32,926 nucleotides of DNA from Equadaptatus sp045642025. Its GTDB lineage: Bacteria; Synergistota; Synergistia; Synergistales; Synergistaceae. Location of the stretch: positions 1-32,926 of the forward strand of contig JAZUIB010000029.1 of assembly GCA_045642025.1 (NCBI GenBank), in the 5' to 3' direction. Both the position numbers and the translations under genes were made by a program. Shown one piece after another: positions 15,101-22,979 of the stretch (within the stretch, counting starts at the first letter, position 1; every line of letters starts with the position of its first letter). The notes under the pieces are model-generated. The model worked only from the letters and a program-made list of their open reading frames with translations. It was not told where the DNA came from and did no database searches.

Positions 15101-15132
15101 AAAACAAGGTCTTCGATTGAAGGCCTTGTTTT
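15101..15132. terminator. Bidirectional terminator (hypotheticals / gpmA)
   Basis: AAAACAAGGTCTTC (15101-15114) pairs with GAAGGCCTTGTTTT (15119-15132), 14 bp with one G-U pair and a GATT loop, with A- and T-runs on both sides. It serves the + strand hypothetical pair and the - strand gpmA. Confidence 0.93.
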
Positions 15133-15141
15133 TATTATTTC

Positions 15142-15888
15142 TTATTTGGCTTTTCCTTGTGCGGCAACCGCTGCCTGTGCTTTTGCTATTGCTTCGGGGT
15201 CTCCTACGTAATAGCTGCGAATCGGTTTCATATCATCGTCAAATTCATAAACAAGCGGGACTCCGTTGGGAATATTGACACCGACTATTTTGTTGTCGGG
15301 GATATCGTCTATGATTTTCACAAGCGCTCGGATTGAGTTGCCGTGAGCTGTGATTACAAGTTTCCTGCCGCTTCTGATTTCAGGAATTATTGTGTCGTTC
15401 CAGCAGGGGAGCACGCGTGCTATGCAGTCTTTAAGACTTTCCCCGAGCGGTAAATCTTCTGCGGGTATGTTTGTGTTGTTTGGTGTGTATTTCGGATTTC
15501 TTTCATCATCGTCGGCAAGCATGGGTGGTTGTACATCATAACTTCTGCGCCACAGAAGCACTTTCTCTTCGCCGTATTTTGCTGCGGTTTCGGATTTATT
15601 GAGCCCTTGAAGCGCGCCGTAATGTTTTTCATTGAGACGCCAGTCCTTGAATGTCGGTATCCATACCTGATGCATCTCGTCCAGCACGTAAAAAAGTGTC
15701 TGCACCGCGCGAGTGAGATTTGACGTGTATGCTTTGTCGAAGACGTAACCCTCTTTTTTCAGCAGTTTTCCTGCAGATCTGGCTTCTTCAATACCCTGTT
15801 CCGTCAGGTCAATGTCGGTCCAGCCAGTGAAGCGGTTTTCTTTGTTCCAAGTGCTTTGTCCATGTCTGATAAGCACGAGTTTATACAT
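15142..15888 (-). CDS. gpmA: 2,3-bisphosphoglycerate-dependent phosphoglycerate mutase
   Basis: Interconverts 3- and 2-phosphoglycerate in glycolysis and gluconeogenesis. At 248 aa it has the usual dPGM length. The phosphohistidine motif LIRHGQSTWNKENRFTGW begins at residue 6, with the second active-site His in VITAHGNSIRALVK. Other family blocks are YTSNLTRAVQT and WRLNEKHYGALQGLNK. The start is ATG 15888 with GGGGGG just upstream; an upstream in-frame ATG at 15927 would add 13 non-conserved residues and has no support. It is divergent from transketolase across about 170 nt and is monocistronic, ending at a shared terminator. Confidence 0.95.
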   Translation of the reverse strand: MYKLVLIRHGQSTWNKENRFTGWTDIDLTEQGIEEARSAGKLLKKEGYVFDKAYTSNLTRAVQTLFYVLDEMHQVWIPTFKDWRLNEKHYGALQGLNKSETAAKYGEEKVLLWRRSYDVQPPMLADDDERNPKYTPNNTNIPAEDLPLGESLKDCIARVLPCWNDTIIPEIRSGRKLVITAHGNSIRALVKIIDDIPDNKIVGVNIPNGVPLVYEFDDDMKPIRSYYVGDPEAIAKAQAAVAAQGKAK

Positions 15889-15925
15889 ACAATCAACCCC
15901 CCGAATATATTTTGTGCCACTATGC

Positions 15926-15957
15926 AATTGTATAACAAAGGCGATAATAATACAATT
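15926..15957 (-). promoter_or_regulatory. Possible gpmA promoter within an inverted repeat
   Basis: AATTGTAT (15926-15933) and ATACAATT (15950-15957) are exact inverted repeats 16 nt apart. On the - strand the arms contain TTGTAT (-35-like, 15955-15950) and TATACA (-10-like, 15934-15929) with a short 15-bp spacer. The repeat could be an operator, or simply two similar promoter boxes facing each other. Confidence 0.4.
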
Positions 15958-16057
15958 ATGCTCACATTATTTTTTTTAAGTAAATGCTAAATTCAGAGAA
16001 AAAAGAATCTATTTTTGGAGTAAAATATTACCGTAATTCAATCGGGGGGATATGTTC

Positions 16058-17992
16058 ATGAAAGTTATCAATGAAATTCGCGATTTCAAAGCACAGGAAA
16101 TCAGTGAAGAAGGACTTGCTGAGCTTAAAGAAACAGCGCGCCGCGGCAGAATTTCTTCTGTTCTTGCCACATCTGTTGCAAACAGCGGTCATCCCGGCGG
16201 AGCTCTTTCTTCAATGGATATTTATATTATGCTTCTCGGTGTTGCAAACGTTGCGCTTGGATTTGCAGACAATGTTGACAGAGACAGAATAGTTGTCAGT
16301 CACGGTCATACGTCTGCCGGTTTTTATTCCGCGCTTGCCGAATACGGTTTCTTTAATGCAGAAGATATGATTGCGAATTTCAGACGTACAGGCAGTGCTT
16401 TTCAGGGGCATGTCGAACGCTGTGTTCCTGGTGTTGACTGGGGGACAGGAAATCTCGGACAGGGTCTTTCTGCCGGTGTCGGTTTTGCGCTTGCGGCGCG
16501 CGCTAGAGGTTCAAAAGCGCGTACGTGGGTTGTAATGGGTGACGGTGAACAGGTCAAAGGACAGGTTGCGGAAGCACGCCGCATAGCGGTTAAGGAAAAA
16601 CTTACAAACCTTACGGCGGTAGTTGACTGGAACAATATACAGATAGGCGGAAACATAGAAGACGTTATGCCCTCCAATATCAAAGAACTTTGGGAAGCTG
16701 ACGGCTGGAGAGTGTTTACTTGTGACGGACATTCCTTTAAGCAGCTCTATTCTGCGTTCCGCGACGCAGCAAACTATGATGGCTGTGCCGTTGTGCTTTG
16801 CAGAACAGTTATGGGCAAGGGCGTTTCCTTTATGCAGAACGTTGCCGACTATCACGGAAAAACCGTGTCCGGCGAACTTCTAGAGCAGGCACTCGATGAG
16901 CTCGGCGGAAGCATGAAGATGTATGAAACAGCGCTTGCTAAACGCAGCGAAGCCGTTATGACCGGACGTAAAATCAGTGCTGAAAAAGTTGTCCTTGATT
17001 TGGGTATTCCCGCGACTTACACGGCGGAGGACAAAAAAGACAACAGAGGCGCTTTTGGAAGAGCACTTGCCGAGGTTGGACAGCTTAACTATAAAATCGA
17101 AGGTAAAACACCGATGCTTGTCTTTGACTGTGACCTTGCAGGCTCGGTTATGGTTAAAGATTTCGGCAAAATATGCCCCGAAAACTTTGTTGAAGCCGGT
17201 ATTCAGGAGCATTGTGTCGCAACAACGGCGGGAGCAGCCTCGACTGCGGGAGTTGTGACAGTGTGGGCAGATTTTGGAGCTTTTGGCAGTGACGAGGTTT
17301 ATAACCAGCAGCGTCTAAATGATATAAACTGTGCCAATACAAAAACTGTTCTCACACATTCAGGTCTTGATGTTGGCGAAGACGGTATGACACATCAGTG
17401 TATTGATTATGTTGGACTTTTCCGCAACACCTTCGGCTGGAAGGTGGTTGTCCCTGCTGATCCCAACCAGACAGACAGGGCAACACGCTGGATGCTTACG
17501 GAACCAGGCTGTGTGTGCGAAGCAATGGGCAGAAGCAAATGCCCTGTAGTGCTGAAAGAAAACGGTGAACCGTTCTTCGGCGGCGATTATAAATTTGAAT
17601 ACGGTAAAATTGATGTTATCCGCGAAGGAAAAGATGCTGTAATTCTTTCCATGGGACATTTTGCAAACCGCGCTCTTGCCGCAAGGGAAATTCTTAAGAA
17701 AAAATGCATTGACGCGGCAGTGATGCATTGTGCTGCTCCGCTTGCTATAAATACTGATGAACTGCTTGCGCTTCTTGGCGATAAACCGCTTGTGACCTGT
17801 GAAGACCACAACGTGAACACAGGCATGGGTTCTATAGTCGCTATGCAGCTTACCCGTGCAGGCAAAGCAGTTAAAATTAAGAATATGGGAGCAACACACT
17901 ACGGAATGTCCGGCAAGAGCGACGAAGTAATGGCAGAAATGAAACTTGCGCCGGAAGATATTGCGGCTGAAGTCGAGGCTCTTCTCAAGTAA
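16058..17992 (+). CDS. tkt: Transketolase
   Basis: Transfers two-carbon ketol units between sugar phosphates in the pentose phosphate pathway, using thiamine diphosphate. The 644-aa single chain carries the N-terminal TPP domain (NSGHPGGALSSMD near residue 45, SHGHTSAGFY, and the GDGEQVKGQ...N motif), the pyrimidine-binding domain (VEAGIQEHCVATTAGAA) and the C-terminal domain. The start is placed at ATG 16058 because the CGGGGGG ribosome-binding site (16044-16049) is only two bases from an earlier in-frame ATG at 16052. It begins a coupled run: its TAA overlaps the trmI ATG. A TAAAAT -10-like box lies at 16021. The family is certain; whether a second transketolase exists elsewhere is unknown. 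Confidence 0.93.
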   Translation: MKVINEIRDFKAQEISEEGLAELKETARRGRISSVLATSVANSGHPGGALSSMDIYIMLLGVANVALGFADNVDRDRIVVSHGHTSAGFYSALAEYGFFNAEDMIANFRRTGSAFQGHVERCVPGVDWGTGNLGQGLSAGVGFALAARARGSKARTWVVMGDGEQVKGQVAEARRIAVKEKLTNLTAVVDWNNIQIGGNIEDVMPSNIKELWEADGWRVFTCDGHSFKQLYSAFRDAANYDGCAVVLCRTVMGKGVSFMQNVADYHGKTVSGELLEQALDELGGSMKMYETALAKRSEAVMTGRKISAEKVVLDLGIPATYTAEDKKDNRGAFGRALAEVGQLNYKIEGKTPMLVFDCDLAGSVMVKDFGKICPENFVEAGIQEHCVATTAGAASTAGVVTVWADFGAFGSDEVYNQQRLNDINCANTKTVLTHSGLDVGEDGMTHQCIDYVGLFRNTFGWKVVVPADPNQTDRATRWMLTEPGCVCEAMGRSKCPVVLKENGEPFFGGDYKFEYGKIDVIREGKDAVILSMGHFANRALAAREILKKKCIDAAVMHCAAPLAINTDELLALLGDKPLVTCEDHNVNTGMGSIVAMQLTRAGKAVKIKNMGATHYGMSGKSDEVMAEMKLAPEDIAAEVEALLK

Positions 17993-18813
17993 TGATTAAA
18001 TACGGCGATCTCGTTTATATCTGGAACCCCAAAAAGGGTGACAGTTATATGATAAAGGTTACTCCCGGTGCCTCTTTCGGAACTCATTTTGCGCAGATTA
18101 ACCACGATGAGCTGCTCTATCACGAGTTCGGTGAAGGTGTGCGGACGGAAAAAGGAGACCTTTATTACATGCTTCGTCCGTCGCTTGGTGACTATACGCG
18201 CCACATTCGCAGACAGACGCAGATTATATTTCCGAAGGATGCCGGTTATATCATTCAGCACCTTAATATTTTCCCCGGCTGTACCTACGTTGAATGCGGT
18301 ACAGGCTCAGGCAGTCTGTGCTGTACAGTGGCGAATTTTGTAGGAGACACTGGAAAGGTCTGTACCTATGACAGGCGCGCGGAGTTTTCCGAACTTGCAA
18401 GAAAAAACGCCGAGCGCTGGGGAGTGGCGCACAGAATAGAATTCAACGTCCGTGAGCTTGAAGAAGGTTTCAAAGAGCGTGACGCAGACGCGGTTTATAT
18501 TGATATTCCAAAGCCGTGGGAGCATATTGACAAGGCTTATGAGGCGCTTAAAGCAGGCTGTCATCTAGGAATTCTTGTTCCGACGGTAAATCAAATCGCA
18601 CTGACGCTTGAAGCGCTGGAAAAATTTAACTTTGTGGATATCAGAGTCTGTGAAATTATGCTTCGCGACTATAAAACAGACCCGCGCCGCATTCGTCCGC
18701 AGGATACAATGATAGGACATACAGGGTATCTTCTTTTTGCCGTGAAAACGCTTCCGCTGCCTGAACGTTCCTCAGCTGCGAAAGAAAGCGCGGAGCAGAC
18801 TGAAGAAGAATAA
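17992..18813 (+). CDS. trmI: tRNA (adenine-N1)-methyltransferase, TrmI family
   Basis: SAM-dependent methylation of A58 in the T-loop of tRNA. At 273 aa it has the family's length. The N-terminal small domain is followed by the Rossmann fold: motif I YVECGTGSGSLCCTVAN (about residues 98-114), a following acidic strand (VCTYDRR) and motif IV-like DADAVYIDIPKPWEHI, which replaces the common DLPxPW with DIPKPW. The C-terminus is acidic and variable. The start ATG overlaps the transketolase stop by one base (TAATG), and its own TAA overlaps the queH ATG in the same way, indicating translational coupling with another tRNA-modification gene. Confidence 0.9.
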   Translation: MIKYGDLVYIWNPKKGDSYMIKVTPGASFGTHFAQINHDELLYHEFGEGVRTEKGDLYYMLRPSLGDYTRHIRRQTQIIFPKDAGYIIQHLNIFPGCTYVECGTGSGSLCCTVANFVGDTGKVCTYDRRAEFSELARKNAERWGVAHRIEFNVRELEEGFKERDADAVYIDIPKPWEHIDKAYEALKAGCHLGILVPTVNQIALTLEALEKFNFVDIRVCEIMLRDYKTDPRRIRPQDTMIGHTGYLLFAVKTLPLPERSSAAKESAEQTEEE

Positions 18814-19367
18814 TGTCTAAAAAACTTCTGCTTCATATATGCTGCGCGCCCGACGCGACAATCCCGTGGCCGGAATTTACAGCCGAAGGCTTTGAGACGA
18901 CAGGATATTTCTACGGAAGCAATATCCACCCTGAAGAAGAATACCAAAAAAGATTGGAAGCTCTAAAAACGCTCAAAGCGTCCGTAGGGGCTTCCGTTGT
19001 TTTGCCGGAATATGAACCCTCCATGTGGTTTTCTCGCGCCGAACAATTTGCGAAAGAGCCAGAGGGCGGAAAACGCTGCGAAGTATGTTTCAGAACGCAG
19101 CTTGAAGCGGCAGTGCGTTATGCCGCCGAAAACGGCTTCGAAGCTGTTTCTACGACCTTGACCATCAGTCCGCACAAAAATGTCGCGCTGATTAACAAAA
19201 TCGGTGCTGAAACGGCTGAAAAATACGGTGTGGAGTGGATAGAAAGGGTATGGCGGAAGAACAACGGATTCAAACGCTCTGTTGAGGAAAGCAGGCGGCT
19301 GGGGCTTTACAGACAGAATTACTGCGGCTGTATATATTCCTACCGCGACGGAGGAGAAGAACAGTGA
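18813..19367 (+). CDS. queH: Epoxyqueuosine reductase QueH
   Basis: Reduces epoxyqueuosine to queuosine in tRNA, replacing QueG in many anaerobes. At 184 aa it is a normal QueH (former DUF208). Conserved cysteine sets are present: HICCAPD at residues 8-14, RCEVCF near 88, and YCGCIYS near the C-terminus; the family uses these for a 4Fe-4S cluster and an adjacent metal site. The TTLTISPHKN motif is also present. No other queuosine gene is in the window. It is coupled to trmI (TAATG) and to the aminopeptidase gene (GTGA overlap), in a cluster mixing tRNA modification and metabolism. Confidence 0.93.
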   Translation: MSKKLLLHICCAPDATIPWPEFTAEGFETTGYFYGSNIHPEEEYQKRLEALKTLKASVGASVVLPEYEPSMWFSRAEQFAKEPEGGKRCEVCFRTQLEAAVRYAAENGFEAVSTTLTISPHKNVALINKIGAETAEKYGVEWIERVWRKNNGFKRSVEESRRLGLYRQNYCGCIYSYRDGGEEQ

Positions 19368-20455
19368 AAAATAACGTGCTCTCGCGAGTGGAAAAGCTGC
19401 GCGAATATATGAGGCTTGTGAACTGCGATGCCTTTGTTGTTATGAACGATGAGGACTCTAACTGGGAAAGTCTTTATTATCTGAGCGGGTTTCGCGGCAC
19501 ATGCGGTGCTCTTGTGATTTATGCCGATACGGAAGAACTTATTCTTGACGGACGTTATTTTGAGCAGGGAAAAAGCCAGTCGCCGCTGAAAGTAACCGAA
19601 ATGAAAATCGGAGTTGCATCCGACGTGTGCGAAAGCCTGAAAAAACACAGCGCCAAAAGTGTCCTGTGCGAAGCCGAGCAGACGAGCCATGCGCTTTGGA
19701 GAGCAGCAATGCCCGAAAGTAGCGTATGGACTGCTGCGGATGATTTTGTTATGAATCTCCGCCGGACGAAAGACGAAGATGAAATAAACTGCATAAAACA
19801 GGCCGCTAAAATCGGCGCGAAGGCATTTCTCAATACGCTCGACAGTGTGCGCGCCGGTATGAAAGAAAAGGAATTTGAAGCGCTTCTCAATTACAACATC
19901 AGTATGCTCGGCGGAGAAACAGGCTTTGATATGATTGTTGCCTCCGGTGTTCGCAGTTCAATGCCGCACGGAAGGGCAACGGATAAGGAAATAAAGCGCG
20001 GTGAAATCGTTACCATTGACTATGGCGCAAAAGTAAGCGGCTATTTCTGTGATATAACGAGAAACTTTGTCATCGGAAACGCAGACGGTAGAGCAAAAGA
20101 GCTGCACGATGCTCTCTATCAGGTTCACAACGGATGCGCGGCAGCGCTTAAAGCAGGAATTTTTGGCAGCGGTGTGCACGAACTTGCCGAAAAAATGCTT
20201 GGAATATATGACCTGGACAAATATTTTACGCACGGATTGGGGCACGGTTTGGGTCTTTCAATACATGAATACGGACTGCTTTCAAAGCGCCGGAAATTTA
20301 TGCTGAAAGAAAATGACGTGCTTACTGTCGAGCCAGGTGTTTATATTGAAGGCTGGGGCGGCATGCGCCTTGAAGACGATTACCGAATAACTGAAAACGG
20401 AGCTGAACGGCTCACTAATATACTTGAACAGAAATTCTTTGAAGTATCGCATTAG
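19364..20455 (+). CDS. Xaa-Pro aminopeptidase, peptidase M24 family
   Basis: Removes N-terminal residues next to proline, with two metal ions. At 363 aa it has a creatinase-like N-terminal domain (about residues 1-130) and a pita-bread catalytic domain. The five ligands are visible: D in ITIDYGAKVSG... (read as TIDYGA), D in FCDITRNF, H in THGLGHGLG, E in VEPGVYIEG and E in MRLEDDYRI. The start is GTG 19364, preceded by GGAGGAG, overlapping the queH stop by 4 nt (GTGA). It is cytoplasmic, with no signal peptide. It ends the coupled tkt-trmI-queH run; the rubredoxin promoter lies in its last codons. PepP- and PepQ-like names are both used for this group, so no symbol is given. Confidence 0.92.
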   Translation: MKNNVLSRVEKLREYMRLVNCDAFVVMNDEDSNWESLYYLSGFRGTCGALVIYADTEELILDGRYFEQGKSQSPLKVTEMKIGVASDVCESLKKHSAKSVLCEAEQTSHALWRAAMPESSVWTAADDFVMNLRRTKDEDEINCIKQAAKIGAKAFLNTLDSVRAGMKEKEFEALLNYNISMLGGETGFDMIVASGVRSSMPHGRATDKEIKRGEIVTIDYGAKVSGYFCDITRNFVIGNADGRAKELHDALYQVHNGCAAALKAGIFGSGVHELAEKMLGIYDLDKYFTHGLGHGLGLSIHEYGLLSKRRKFMLKENDVLTVEPGVYIEGWGGMRLEDDYRITENGAERLTNILEQKFFEVSH

Positions 20456-20466
20456 TGTTGTATAAT
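20439..20466 (+). promoter_or_regulatory. Rubredoxin promoter inside the aminopeptidase gene end
   Basis: TTGAAG (20439-20444), 16-bp spacer, perfect TATAAT (20461-20466). The -35 lies in the last codons of the preceding gene. Transcription would start near 20473, 40 nt before the rubredoxin ATG. Confidence 0.6.
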
Positions 20467-20513
20467 TCAGACGCGGCAAATTTAAACAGACCGCTGCGGA
20501 AGGAGAAGTCGAA

Positions 20514-20675
20514 ATGAAAAAATATGTATGCACAATCTGCGGCTACATCTATAACCCCGAAAACGGAGACCCCGACAGCGGAATTATGCCGGGTACAGCC
20601 TTTGAGGACATTCCTGACGACTGGGCATGTCCTGTTTGCGGAGTGACAAAGGAAAATTTCGAAGTACAGGAATAG
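20514..20675 (+). CDS. Rubredoxin
   Basis: A 53-aa one-electron carrier with a single iron bound by four cysteines. CTICGYIYNPENGDP opens the protein and WACPVCGVTKENF closes it, giving the classic CxxCGY...CPxCG pair; the aromatic core (Y4, Y11, F30, W37, F49 region) is present. It is too short for many ORF finders but unmistakable. AAGGAG lies upstream of ATG 20514. It stands alone between the aminopeptidase and the 6S-like RNA, with its own promoter. In anaerobes such proteins feed oxygen- and peroxide-reducing enzymes, none of which is in this window. Confidence 0.97.
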   Translation: MKKYVCTICGYIYNPENGDPDSGIMPGTAFEDIPDDWACPVCGVTKENFEVQE

Positions 20676-20689
20676 CACAGAATTTTCTG

Positions 20690-20851
20690 CCCGGTGCGTG
20701 GAATACGGTTCGTGTTTTGAACCTACAATTATAAAATTCGTGCTGAGTTGATACCGTATGACGGTGACGGACTTAACTGACCGACCAGGCTTATACGGCA
20801 ATGCTCAATTCCTTTTAGGAGCGGATCAAAACCTTCCCGTACACGGCCGGG
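20690..20851 (+). ncRNA. ssrS: Structured RNA, probable 6S RNA
   Basis: About 162 nt folding by eye into the 6S plan. The closing helix pairs 20690-20703 (CCCGGTGCGTGGAA) with 20834-20851 (TTCCCGTACACGGCCGGG) with small bulges. An asymmetric bulge follows, then helix GTTTTGA (20714-20720) with TCAAAAC (20826-20832). A large open bubble spans 20721-20743 and 20808-20825, and an apical arm pairs TGAGTTG and CCGTAT with ATACGG, CAA and CTCA (20744-20759 with 20793-20807). From memory, 6S genes are often found beside rarA, which starts 10 nt downstream. It has no SRP-RNA hallmarks. A cis-acting leader of rarA is the alternative, since the rarA ribosome-binding site touches the 3' strand of the closing helix. 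Confidence 0.6.
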
Positions 20852-20860
20852 TGGATTTTA

Positions 20861-22171
20861 ATGACAGAACAGAATATGCCTGAAAACAACAACAGCCTTT
20901 TTAACGGCGGCGCGGAATTTCTGTTTGAGACGCCTCTTGCCGAACGCATGCGCCCGCGCACACTTGACGAGTACGCGGGGCAGTTTGGTGTAATCGGCGA
21001 AGGAAAACCGCTGCGTGTAATGCTTGAGGGCGGAAAAGTTCCAAGCTGTGTTTTATACGGTCCGCCCGGCATTGGCAAAACAACGCTGGTGCGGCTTATG
21101 GCGAAAGTTACCGGCAGAGAGCTTCTTGAAATCAACGCAGTTGCTGCCAAGGTAGAAACACTCCGCGATCTTGTTGAAAAAGCAAAGGGCATAAAAAGGC
21201 TCACGGGGCGTTCCGCAATAGCCTTTGTTGACGAACTCTATCACTTCAATTCAAAACAGCAGAACATACTGCTTCCATCTGTTGAAGTCGGCGACATAAT
21301 ACTTGTCGGCACAACAACGGAAAATCCGTGGTTTGAGATAAATAAGACGTTGCTTTCGCGCATGGTTGTCTATACGCTGGAACCGCTTGATGAAGCCGAA
21401 ACAGTGAAACTTTTGAAACGCGCTCTTTCAGACGAAGAACGCGGGCTTGGAAAACTCGGCTGTACTGCGGAAGACGCGGTGCTTAAAAAAATAGCCGCGC
21501 TTGCCGGCGGAGACGCACGCCAGTCGCTTACAAGACTTGAAGCGGCCACCACGTCTGCTGCAATGGCAGGAGGAAAAGAAATTACTGAGCAGATTGTAAC
21601 CGAAAGCGGAGGAAACGTCACACAGCGCTATGACCGCACTTCCAACGACCATTATCACGTTATTTCCGCGCTTATAAAATCAATTAGAGGGTCAGACCCT
21701 GATGCGGCCGTTTACTGGCTTGCGAGAATGCTTGACGCTGGTGATGATATCCGTTTTATATGCCGGCGGCTCTGTATATCAGCCTCCGAAGACATAGGCC
21801 TCGCAGATCCGTTTGCGCTTGTTATGGCACAGAATGCAGCTGCCGCAGTTGACAGGGTAGGATTGCCTGAGGCAAGAATAATTATGAGTGAGTGTGTCAT
21901 ATACCTTGCGAGCGCTCCGAAAAGCAACAGCGCATATATGGCGGTAAATAAAGCGTCAAAAGCGATTTCCGGCGGAGACCTTATGGAAGTTCCGTATCAT
22001 CTTCGAAACGACGGAGAAGGCTACGTTTATCCGCACGATTTTCCGGGACACTGGACAGCGCAGCAGTATCTTCCCGAAACACGCCGCTTCTACATACCCG
22101 GACAGCTTGGTACGGAAATTAGAATACTTGAACGACTGAAAAAACTCTGGAAACGTTTCAGCGAAGATTAA
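20861..22171 (+). CDS. rarA: Replication-associated recombination protein A (RarA/MgsA), AAA+ ATPase
   Basis: A clamp-loader-like AAA+ protein that acts at stalled replication forks with SSB. At 436 aa it has the family's normal length. Walker A is GPPGIGKTTLV (about residues 67-77), the Walker B region AFVDELYHFNSKQQ, sensor 1 GTTTENPWFEIN and the Arg finger LLSRM. The C-terminal MgsA domain includes YDRTSNDHYHVISALIKSIR, GDDIRFICRRLCISASEDIG and the final YLPETRRFY region. The Walker B extension reads DELYHFN where DEIHRFN is common. The only nearby Shine-Dalgarno-like sequence is GGGTGG (20850-20855), next to the 6S-like RNA. It ends with a terminator near 22263. Confidence 0.94.
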   Translation: MTEQNMPENNNSLFNGGAEFLFETPLAERMRPRTLDEYAGQFGVIGEGKPLRVMLEGGKVPSCVLYGPPGIGKTTLVRLMAKVTGRELLEINAVAAKVETLRDLVEKAKGIKRLTGRSAIAFVDELYHFNSKQQNILLPSVEVGDIILVGTTTENPWFEINKTLLSRMVVYTLEPLDEAETVKLLKRALSDEERGLGKLGCTAEDAVLKKIAALAGGDARQSLTRLEAATTSAAMAGGKEITEQIVTESGGNVTQRYDRTSNDHYHVISALIKSIRGSDPDAAVYWLARMLDAGDDIRFICRRLCISASEDIGLADPFALVMAQNAAAAVDRVGLPEARIIMSECVIYLASAPKSNSAYMAVNKASKAISGGDLMEVPYHLRNDGEGYVYPHDFPGHWTAQQYLPETRRFYIPGQLGTEIRILERLKKLWKRFSED

Positions 22172-22262
22172 CTATAGCGGTAAGCCTTAATCTAACGTCT
22201 GCAAACTGATATCTTTAGCGTACAGTGCCCAATACATGGCGTATGGCATATCAAAAATATGA

Positions 22263-22295
22263 CGCCTCACGATACCATTCGTGAGGCGATTTTTT
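22263..22295. terminator. Rho-independent terminator after rarA
   Basis: CGCCTCACGA (22263-22272) pairs perfectly with TCGTGAGGCG (22279-22288), 6-nt loop, followed by ATTTTTTG. It lies 91 nt after the rarA stop and just past the 3' end of the tRNA-Leu gene on the other strand, where the opposite side is moderately T-rich, so it may act both ways. Confidence 0.9.
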
Positions 22296-22325
22296 GTATG
22301 TTGGTTGGTGTTACAGGCAGAAACT

Positions 22326-22411
22326 TGGTGCCGGGAGGGGGGATCGAACCCCCACGGGGTTGCCCCCGGTGGATTTTGAGTCCACTGCGTCTGCCGTTCC
22401 GCCACCCCGGC
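22326..22411 (-). tRNA. tRNA-Leu, anticodon CAA
   Basis: The 86-nt class II tRNA starts GCCGGGG on the - strand and ends with discriminator A and an encoded CCA. The anticodon stem GTGGA/TCCAC encloses CTCAAAA, giving anticodon CAA (codon UUG). A long variable arm (CGGGGGCAACCCCG) and the T-arm GGGGGTTCGATCCCCC are present. It stands alone between two + strand genes. Confidence 0.97.
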
Positions 22412-22470
22412 GCAAACATTTAGATTATAACGTTAAAATGATGTATATGCAAGATTTTTCGGTATCATGA

Positions 22471-22479
22471 TGATATAAT
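22471..22479 (+). promoter_or_regulatory. Extended -10 promoter for the 22510 gene
   Basis: TGATATAAT combines an extended -10 TG with TATAAT at 22474-22479. There is no good -35. Transcription would start near 22486, only about 24 nt before the TTG start codon, with AAAGGGG as ribosome-binding site. Confidence 0.45.
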
Positions 22480-22509
22480 CTCAGAAAATGTGACAAAGGG
22501 GCGTTTAAC

Positions 22510-22950
22510 TTGAAAGAGATAACTGTCAGTTGCTATGCGCTGAAAAGTTACAATGAAAAACAGAGCAAAATGCTTGCGGAAAGGCTTAAAGCGTTTTGCG
22601 CGAGAATGAATCCGCGGCTTGAAAAAATGGAAACAAAACTCAGACTGCGGGAGGTGATTTTTGATGAAGCTACGGAAGATTCCCTGATGTCTGCCGGAAT
22701 GATAACGTTTAAGACAGAAGACCATGAAGAAATTTCAGCAGAACAGCTGCTTGAAATGGAACTTGATTTTGAAATTAAAGACGGCAGTGAAATCCCTGTG
22801 AGAATTTACAGAGACAAGAACGGAAACAAGTATGACACAATACCTGACAATCTTCTGACAGCGGCGCTTTTCAGAACGGCATTTGGAATTTTCAACCCTG
22901 TAAATTGCGAAGGAGACTGTGAACGCTGCAAAGCTGAATGTAAATTGTAA
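22510..22950 (+). CDS. Hypothetical protein with C-terminal four-cysteine motif
   Basis: A 146-aa protein I do not recognise. The start is TTG (22510-22512) behind AAAGGGG. Residues 10-50 are basic and helical (KQSKMLAERLKAFCARMNPR), the middle is acidic (TEDHEEISAEQLLEMELDFE), then comes a short beta-like stretch (EIPVRIYRDKNGNKYDTIP). The last 14 residues contain C133, C137, C140 and C144 (C-x3-C-x2-C-x3-C), a likely metal or Fe-S site. There is no signal peptide or membrane segment. It is followed by the Rrf2 regulator with its own promoter, so it is probably a separate transcription unit. It may be lineage-specific. Confidence 0.7.
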   Translation: MKEITVSCYALKSYNEKQSKMLAERLKAFCARMNPRLEKMETKLRLREVIFDEATEDSLMSAGMITFKTEDHEEISAEQLLEMELDFEIKDGSEIPVRIYRDKNGNKYDTIPDNLLTAALFRTAFGIFNPVNCEGDCERCKAECKL

Positions 22951-22979
22951 TTTTTGCAAATTGTATGTGCGGTTTGTGC

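Noticed and set aside
17360..17899. Long - strand frame (179 aa) opposite transketolase
   Set aside because: Antisense shadow of a certain gene; composition is biased in Cys, His and Phe as expected from reversed codons.
20690..20851. SRP (4.5S) RNA or tmRNA as identity of the structured RNA
   Set aside because: It has no GGAAGCAGCC-type SRP apical loop and no tRNA-like ends or tag frame; a 6S-type rod fits better.
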